Assembly: GCA_021790715.1 (NCBI GenBank)
Contig: JAJYGK010000217.1
Coordinates: 1 to 10,512 of the forward strand
Source of the DNA: Chloroflexota bacterium
GTDB lineage: Bacteria > Chloroflexota > Limnocylindria > Limnocylindrales > CSP1-4
Direction of reading: 5' to 3'
Length of the DNA stretch: 10,512 nt
Shown: positions 6,351-10,512 of the stretch, piece by piece
Layout of the letters: every line of letters starts with the position of its first letter
How positions within the stretch are numbered: position 1 is the first letter of the stretch
Translations under genes and position numbers: made by a program
Notes under the pieces: model-generated
What the model was told of the DNA's origin: nothing
Databases searched by the model: none
The model's input: the letters and a program-made list of their open reading frames with translations, nothing else

Positions 6351-6458
6351 GCCCGCCACACGGAGTGGCGGGCACGGCGCCGGCCATGTGCCCGGGACGC
6401 GCGGCAGGAACCCACCGGTCGCCGGAGTCCGGAGAGGGACCGGGCACGAGGAGGTCTC
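6351..6458 (+). promoter_or_regulatory. Structured leader of the ECF genes, possible switch
   Basis: A 9-bp perfect hairpin with a 5-nt loop is formed by GCCCGCCAC (6351-6359) and GTGGCGGGC (6365-6373). The segment CGGGCAC occurs at 6369-6375, overlapping the right arm, and again at 6441-6447, next to the Shine-Dalgarno GAGGAGG (6448-6454). Both copies are complementary to GTGCCCG at 6388-6394, so alternative pairings are possible. GGGACC (6436-6441) can also pair with GGTCTC (6453-6458), covering part of the ribosome binding site. I see no consensus of the TPP, cobalamin, FMN or purine riboswitches. No clear -10 box is visible in 6226-6458, so the leader may be internal to a hydrolase-ECF transcript. 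Regulation is inference from structure only. Confidence 0.4.
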
Positions 6459-7289
6459 ATGAGCTGGATCTCGCGTCAGTTCCCCACGAGAGTGATCGTC
6501 CTGATGCCGGTGGCGATCGCGATCAACATCGTGCTGGGGTACACGGTCCAGACCGTCCTCAAGCTGCCGATCTACCTGGACTCGATCGGCACGATCCTGG
6601 TCGGGGTGCTTGCCGGCCCGCTCGCCGGGCTCGCCACCGGGGCGCTGTCCAACATCATCTGGCAATACGCACCCGGCATCGGTGGCGGGACGATCGGCCC
6701 GTTCGCCATCACGGCGGCCGTCATCGGGCTTCTCGCCGGACTCTGGGGATACCTGGGGGTCTACCGCTCCAGGCCGGCGGCCGGCAGCAGGTTGTACCTG
6801 TCCGCGCTCATCGGCGTCCTGATCATCCTGTTCCTCGCGTCGCGCATCTACGACAACCCTGCCTACACGGATCCGAACGTAGGGGGATACCCAGCCTGGG
6901 TGTTCACGGCCGTGATCGGGATCGCGATCGTCGCGAGCGTCGGGGTCGGAGGATTCATCCTGCTTCGGCGTGACAGCGCCGGGGCCTGGGTAGCCGTTGC
7001 CGGCGCGCTGACGGGGATCGTCGCTGCGGTCGTGTCCGCACCGATTTCCGCGATCGCGTTCGGTGGCGTGACCGGCTCGGGCACGGACCTGATCGTCGCC
7101 GCGCTCCGCCAGGGCGGCGCGGACGTGTTCAACGCCTCCCTGGGACAGGGCCTGTTCTCCGACCCGATCGACAAGACGATCACGAGCTTCGTCGTGTTCA
7201 TCGTCCTGATGAGCCTCTCGCCACGTGTGATCGCGCGCTTCCCGCTCGGCGAGCGGACCGTGGGGGACCGGGCCGAGAGCCTGGCGTGA
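6459..7289 (+). CDS. ECF transporter S component (substrate-binding membrane subunit), probably nucleoside-related
   Basis: This 276-aa integral membrane protein has about six to seven hydrophobic segments: roughly 10-34, 39-65, 80-102, 112-130, 146-169, 175-202 and 240-258. The LDSIGTILVGVLAGPLAGLATGALSN region (40-65), with small residues packed in the helices, is typical of ECF S components that dock on the T subunit. At 276 aa it is longer than the usual 180-220; an extra-membrane loop near 131-147 and a polar stretch at 203-238 account for part of this. T and two A genes follow, so this is a dedicated (group I-like) ECF cassette. The substrate is inferred only from the upstream nucleoside hydrolase: a nucleoside, base or ribose. 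GAGGAGG 4 nt before ATG 6459 fixes the start. I cannot name a specific S-component family. Confidence 0.83.
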   Translation: MSWISRQFPTRVIVLMPVAIAINIVLGYTVQTVLKLPIYLDSIGTILVGVLAGPLAGLATGALSNIIWQYAPGIGGGTIGPFAITAAVIGLLAGLWGYLGVYRSRPAAGSRLYLSALIGVLIILFLASRIYDNPAYTDPNVGGYPAWVFTAVIGIAIVASVGVGGFILLRRDSAGAWVAVAGALTGIVAAVVSAPISAIAFGGVTGSGTDLIVAALRQGGADVFNASLGQGLFSDPIDKTITSFVVFIVLMSLSPRVIARFPLGERTVGDRAESLA

Positions 7290-7431
7290 CGGCGGACGGG
7301 CTGCCGCTCGCTCCACACACCGCGACCGCGAACGGCGAGGTGCGACGCTGAACGGGACCGGCACGCTCGAGGCCGGCCCGACCGGCGGCGCGCCCCGGAC
7401 AGAGGTTCGGCTGCCCGACTACGTCCTGCGC

Positions 7432-8190
7432 ATGCCGCACGGCACCTACCACGCCCTCAACCCGACCACGAAGCTCGTCATCGCCTTCGCGGAGGCGCTG
7501 GTGGCGTTCGGCGTCCGCGGATGGACCGGCCCCCTCGCCGTCCTCGTCGTGCTCGCGCTCACGGCCCTCGCGGCGGGCGTCGCGCGGCGCATGGTGCCGT
7601 TCGCCCTGGCGACGATCCCGCTCGTGATCTCGATCCTGCTCGTCAACACGCTGCTGTACCCGGGTGCGCACGACGTCATCGTCCGCCTCGGCCCCCTGGC
7701 CCCCACCTGGAGCGGCCTGACCGCCGCGCTCCAGGCGACGCTCCGGGTGATCGCGTTCGCGCTCTCGGCGGCGATCCTCGGCCTGACCACGCCGACCGAC
7801 GATCTGCTGTCCGACCTCGAGCGTCGCGGACTCGGGCGACGCGGGACGTTCGTGATCGGATCGGCGATCCGGATGGTGCCGCGGATGGGCGAGCGCGCGG
7901 GCGAGATCACCGATTCGCAGCGCGCCCGAGGCATGGACACGCAGGGCAGCGTGATCCGGCGCGTGCGCGGCGTGATCCCGCTGGCGGGGCCCATGATCTT
8001 CGGCGCGCTCACCGAGGTCGAGGAGCAGACGATGGCGCTCGAGGCACGGGCGTTCTCCGCGCCTGCCCGACGCACGGTCCTGCGCGTGCTGCCGGACAGC
8101 GGCGCGCAACGGCTGGTTCGATGGGTCCTGTTCCTGGGCGCGATCGCCGCGGTGGCGGCGGAGATCGCCGGCCTGCTGCACCTCCCGTGA
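7432..8190 (+). CDS. ecfT: ECF transporter T component (transmembrane coupling protein)
   Basis: From ATG 7432 this is a 252-aa CbiQ/EcfT-family protein. It begins GTYHALNPTTKL, the usual EcfT opening (H-x-L-x-P-x-x-K-L). Hydrophobic segments lie at about 13-28, 33-50, 55-75, 97-118 and 229-249. The cytoplasmic coupling helices carry QRARG (163-167) and LEARAF (203-208). These match the two ARG motifs that contact the ATPases, but the second reads ARA instead of ARG. The start is uncertain: the frame is open upstream and encodes RLPDYVLR just before Met, as in homologues, yet contains no ATG, GTG or TTG. A CTG at 7348, 7 nt after GGCGAGG, could be the true start and would add 28 residues. The 7290-7431 gap shows nothing else convincing. 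The first ATPase gene starts 16 nt downstream. Confidence 0.88.
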   Translation: MPHGTYHALNPTTKLVIAFAEALVAFGVRGWTGPLAVLVVLALTALAAGVARRMVPFALATIPLVISILLVNTLLYPGAHDVIVRLGPLAPTWSGLTAALQATLRVIAFALSAAILGLTTPTDDLLSDLERRGLGRRGTFVIGSAIRMVPRMGERAGEITDSQRARGMDTQGSVIRRVRGVIPLAGPMIFGALTEVEEQTMALEARAFSAPARRTVLRVLPDSGAQRLVRWVLFLGAIAAVAAEIAGLLHLP

Positions 8191-8206
8191 GCAGCGGGTC
8201 CCGGTC

Positions 8207-9100
8207 ATGAGCCTGACCCTTGCCGGCGCGCGATACCGCTACGCGGGCACCGCCCGCGACGTGCTCGACGGGATCGACCTCGAGGTCGCGCCGGGGCGCG
8301 TGGTCGGCCTGGCGGGCGCGAACGAATCGGGCAAGAGCACCGTCTGCCTGGTCGCCTCCGGGCTCGCGCCGGCCTCGATCGGCGGGCGCCTGGACGGCTC
8401 CGTCTCCATCGACGGCATCGAGACGAAGGGCATGGCCCCGCACGAGGCGGCGCAGCGATGCGGGGTGCTGTTCCAGAACCCCACCACGCAGCTGAGCGGC
8501 ACGACCGTGACGGTCTTCGAGGAGATCGCGTTCGGACCGCGCAACCTGGGGCTCGAGATCGGCGAGATCGTGGGCCGGGTCGAGTGGGTGCTCGACACGC
8601 TGGGCATCGCCGCGCTGGCGCCGAAGGACCCGGCGCGCCTCTCGGGCGGCCAGGCGCAGCTGGTCGCGCTTGCCTCGGTCCTGGCCCTGCGACCGGCGTA
8701 CCTCGTCCTGGACGAGCCGACCAGCCAGCTGGATCCGCAGGGGACGCGCCTCGTCGGCGAGGCGCTGGCGGGGCTGGCGGCCGAGACCGGCACCGGCATC
8801 CTGATCGTCGAGCACAAGACGGAGCTGCTCGCTGCGATGGCCCATGACGTCGCCGTGCTCGAGACCGGGCGCATCGCGCTGGCCGGTCCAGCGCCGGAGG
8901 TGCTCGCCGATCCGCGACTCGCCGAGCTCGGCGTCGAGCCGCCGGCGTCGGCCAGGCTGCGGTTGGCGCTGGGTGCCGCGGGCCTCGGCTCGGATCGCGA
9001 CGTGTTCGACGCCATCGACGGGGCGGCGGCGGGCGGACCACGCGTGGGCGGACGACCTGCGGGGGAGGCTCCGGCGGTCGGACCGCCGGTGAACGCATGA
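8207..9100 (+). CDS. ecfA1: ECF transporter ATPase subunit 1
   Basis: This 297-aa ABC ATPase has, in order, a Walker A GANESGKST (37-45), Q-loop LFQNPTTQ (Q90), the ECF-type segment FEEIAFGPRNLGL (104-116), signature LSGGQ (145-149), Walker B YLVLDE (165-170, catalytic E170), D-loop SQLD (173-176) and H-loop VEHK (H203). The P-loop keeps G-x4-GKST but has Glu40 where most family members have Gly (GxNGSGKST). About 40 C-terminal residues after position 255 are Ala/Gly/Pro-rich and probably disordered. It should pair with the next gene product to energise the transporter. Its stop overlaps the start of that gene by 4 nt (ATGA), indicating translational coupling. Confidence 0.93.
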   Translation: MSLTLAGARYRYAGTARDVLDGIDLEVAPGRVVGLAGANESGKSTVCLVASGLAPASIGGRLDGSVSIDGIETKGMAPHEAAQRCGVLFQNPTTQLSGTTVTVFEEIAFGPRNLGLEIGEIVGRVEWVLDTLGIAALAPKDPARLSGGQAQLVALASVLALRPAYLVLDEPTSQLDPQGTRLVGEALAGLAAETGTGILIVEHKTELLAAMAHDVAVLETGRIALAGPAPEVLADPRLAELGVEPPASARLRLALGAAGLGSDRDVFDAIDGAAAGGPRVGGRPAGEAPAVGPPVNA

Positions 9101-9912
9101 GCATCCCGATCGCGGCCGAGTCGGTCGCCTTCGTCTATCCGGACGGGACGCGCGCGCTGGACGGCATCGACCTCCACGTCGCGGAGGGCGAACGCGTCGC
9201 GATCGTCGGGCAGAACGGCTCGGGCAAGTCGACGCTGGTGCGGCAGCTGAACGGGCTGCTCCGCCCGACCGAGGGACGCGTGCTGGTGGACGGACGGGAC
9301 GCCGCGCAGCTCCACGTCGCCCAGCTGGCGGCCAGGGTGGGACTCGCGTTCCAGAACCCCGATCGGCAGATCTTCGCGGGACGCGTGAGGGCCGAGGTGG
9401 CGTTCGGGCCGCGCAATCTCGGCCGATCGGGGGATGCCGTCGACCGCGCGGTCGACGAGGCGCTCGATGCGGTCGGCCTGTCGGGCACGGCGGACGCGAA
9501 CCCGTACGACCTGGGCTACTCGCGGCGGAAGCTCCTCGCCATCGCCTCGATCCTGGCGATGCAGACGCCGGTCGTGATCCTTGACGAGCCGACGACGGGG
9601 CAGGACGCGCGTGGCGTGGCGCGCGTGCGGGCGATCATCGAGCGGCTGTCGACAGAGGGCCGGACGGTGATCACGATCAGCCACGACATGCGGTTCGTGG
9701 CCGAGACCGCGCGACGGGTGGTGGTCATGCGGGAGGGCCGGATCCTGCTCGACGGGACACCCGGCGAGGTGTTCGGGGAGGCCAACTGGCCCGCGCTGGC
9801 GTCGACCTACCTGGAGCCGACGCTCCCGGCCCGCGTGGGAGCCCGGCTCGGCCTGGACGGCACGGCGACGGAGGCGGCCCTCGTGGAGGCGCTGCAGGCC
9901 CGCCGGGGGTGA
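9097..9912 (+). CDS. ecfA2: ECF transporter ATPase subunit 2 with altered ABC signature
   Basis: This 271-aa ABC ATPase has a canonical Walker A GQNGSGKST (38-46), Q-loop AFQNPDRQ (Q86), ECF segment VAFGPRNLG (101-109), Walker B VVILDE (159-164, E164), D-loop TGQD (167-170) and H-loop ISHD (H196). The ABC signature expected as LSGGQ is LGYSRRK (139-145), lacking the Gly-Gly-Gln core. The rest of the region (LLAIASILAM...DEPTTGQD) is normal, so this is not decay. I recall similar non-canonical signatures in other ECF ATPases from high-GC bacteria but cannot check. It forms the heterodimer with the preceding ATPase, with which it shares a 4-nt ATGA overlap. Confidence 0.93.
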   Translation: MSIPIAAESVAFVYPDGTRALDGIDLHVAEGERVAIVGQNGSGKSTLVRQLNGLLRPTEGRVLVDGRDAAQLHVAQLAARVGLAFQNPDRQIFAGRVRAEVAFGPRNLGRSGDAVDRAVDEALDAVGLSGTADANPYDLGYSRRKLLAIASILAMQTPVVILDEPTTGQDARGVARVRAIIERLSTEGRTVITISHDMRFVAETARRVVVMREGRILLDGTPGEVFGEANWPALASTYLEPTLPARVGARLGLDGTATEAALVEALQARRG

Positions 9913-9954
9913 CGCGGCGCCCGGTCATCCTCAGCGCCCCCGCGCATCTGGGGA

Positions 9955-9960
9955 TAGACT
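9955..9960 (+). promoter_or_regulatory. Candidate -10 box for the cold-shock gene
   Basis: TAGACT fits TANNNT and would place transcription start near 9967, about 90 nt before GTG 10058, a long leader as cold-shock mRNAs often have. No -35 match is visible, and the box adjoins a hairpin that may instead be the ECF terminator. Confidence 0.25.
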
Positions 9961-9961
9961 G

Positions 9962-9987
9962 GCCGTTCGCCGAACCCGGCGAGCGGC
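9962..9987 (+). terminator. Stem-loop between ECF operon and cold-shock gene
   Basis: GCCGTTCGCCG (9962-9972) pairs with CGGCGAGCGGC (9977-9987) over 11 positions with one G-U wobble, closing a 4-nt AACC loop. It begins 50 nt after the ecfA2 stop and is followed by a moderately T-rich stretch (TGGTTTCCACTTCT). Terminator of the ECF operon is the likeliest role. A structured cold-shock leader is the alternative. Confidence 0.5.
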
Positions 9988-10057
9988 ACGCCTGGTTTCC
10001 ACTTCTCGGACCTTGCGCCTGCGATCGACCTCGGGAAGCCAGAGACAGGGGGAGCTC

Positions 10058-10267
10058 GTGTCGACCGGTACCGTCAAGAAGATCGTCTCCGACCGCGGCT
10101 TCGGGTTCATCAGCGGCGAGGACGGCAGGGAGTACTTCTTCCACCGGACCGGCGTCGCCCGGCCGCTCGACTTCGACCGCCTTGCCGGTGGAGAGCGCGT
10201 CGCGTTCGACGTCCAGGCGAGCGACCGCGGCCCGCGCGCGGTCAACGTCCGCGCCGAGCAGGACTGA
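10058..10267 (+). CDS. Cold-shock domain protein (CspA family)
   Basis: From GTG 10058 this is a 69-aa single cold-shock domain that binds single-stranded RNA or DNA, acting as an RNA chaperone. It opens with STGTVKKI, has the RNP-1-like motif RGFGFI (13-18) and RNP-2-like YFFHRTG (26-32), and the end strands VAFDVQ and AVNV. The length is that of CspA-type proteins (65-75 aa). RNP-1 usually reads KGFGFI, so Arg replaces Lys. RNP-2 has Tyr-Phe-Phe-His for the usual Val-Phe-Val-His. GTG is preferred over the longer in-frame ATG at 10013 because GGGGGAG lies right upstream and the extra 15 residues match nothing in the family. The next small gene starts 6 nt after the stop. Confidence 0.9.
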   Translation: MSTGTVKKIVSDRGFGFISGEDGREYFFHRTGVARPLDFDRLAGGERVAFDVQASDRGPRAVNVRAEQD

Positions 10268-10273
10268 CCCTCG

Positions 10274-10504
10274 ATGGGCATGCACTGGCAGCGTTCCGTG
10301 CCCTCCCGCCAGCCCGGTGCAGCCGGCGACAGGGGCGTCGAGCCGCTCAAGCACGTGATCGAGGAATACCGGCACCGGCTGCGGCAGGTGACGTGCACGT
10401 GCGGATGGCAGGGCACGAGCAACGAGGGCGACCCGACGGGCTGGAAGGCGCATCTCGCGCAGGTACGCCGCGAGCAGCGCCAGGAGGGACTGAAGGCGCC
10501 CTGA
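10274..10504 (+). CDS. Small CxCGW...H protein, possible zinc-binding, function unknown
   Basis: I do not recognise this 76-aa protein. The first 25 residues are low in conserved features. From residue 27 a charged helix (HVIEEYRHRLRQ) leads into CTCGWQGTS (41-49), then GWKAHLAQVRREQR (56-69). C41, C43 and H60 with two flanking Trp residues (W45, W57) suggest a minimal zinc knuckle, but a fourth ligand is not obvious (H27 or H34 could serve). The start is uncertain: ATG 10274 and ATG 10280 are both in frame without a clear Shine-Dalgarno. The short distance to the cold-shock gene suggests co-transcription. It may assist nucleic-acid binding, which is speculation from context. Confidence 0.6.
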   Translation: MGMHWQRSVPSRQPGAAGDRGVEPLKHVIEEYRHRLRQVTCTCGWQGTSNEGDPTGWKAHLAQVRREQRQEGLKAP

Positions 10505-10512
10505 CGCGTCGC

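Noticed and set aside
6226..6458. Known riboswitch (TPP, cobalamin, FMN, purine) before the ECF genes
   Set aside because: I looked for the conserved boxes of these classes and found none. Only unassigned hairpins are present.
5151..6458. Upstream extension of the ECF S reading frame
   Set aside because: The extension is a frame-shifted reading of the nucleoside hydrolase. A clear ribosome binding site precedes ATG 6459.
5979..7364. Long minus-strand open frame opposite the hydrolase and ECF S gene
   Set aside because: The translation is Arg/Asp-rich without hydrophobic segments or motifs, while the plus strand gives a coherent membrane protein.

Overview
The window is about 70% G+C by eye. 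Genes are closely packed and codon third positions are mostly G or C. The gene content is ordinary bacterial: a two-domain isocitrate dehydrogenase, Zn-ribbon Nudix, ArsR/ArsM, an ECF-type transporter and a cold-shock protein. This fits a free-living high-GC Chloroflexota or Actinomycetota lineage, but nothing here separates the two. Two starts (arsR and the nucleoside hydrolase) have a -10-like hexamer 6-7 nt upstream and no Shine-Dalgarno, the layout of leaderless mRNAs, which are common in such groups.

Left arm (1-3697, all minus strand): an NDUFA9/NmrA-like SDR cut by the window edge, a Nudix hydrolase with a four-Cys zinc ribbon, an NADP-type isocitrate dehydrogenase with a C-terminal extra domain, and an arsenic-sensor-type ArsR repressor.

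Centre (about 3700-4924): a compact arsenic locus. A near-perfect 24-bp palindrome lies between arsR (minus) and a plus-strand pair: a 94-aa protein with a Cys-rich C-terminus (CCAVC) and an ArsM-type As(III) methyltransferase. Divergent promoters with overlapping -35 elements sit inside the palindrome, so one ArsR operator could control both directions.

Right arm (4984-9912, plus strand): a nucleoside hydrolase, then a complete ECF transporter in the order S, T, A1, A2. The juxtaposition suggests import of nucleosides (or a related compound) followed by cleavage to base and ribose. The 233-nt gap before the S gene holds two strong hairpins and a repeated 7-nt element that could form alternative pairings near the ribosome-binding site. 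The two ATPases have complementary deviations that fall in the same predicted composite ATP site.

Right end (10058-10504, plus strand): a cold-shock-domain protein and a small CxCGW...H protein of unknown function, 6 nt apart. I saw no tRNA, rRNA, CRISPR array, insertion sequence or phage gene.
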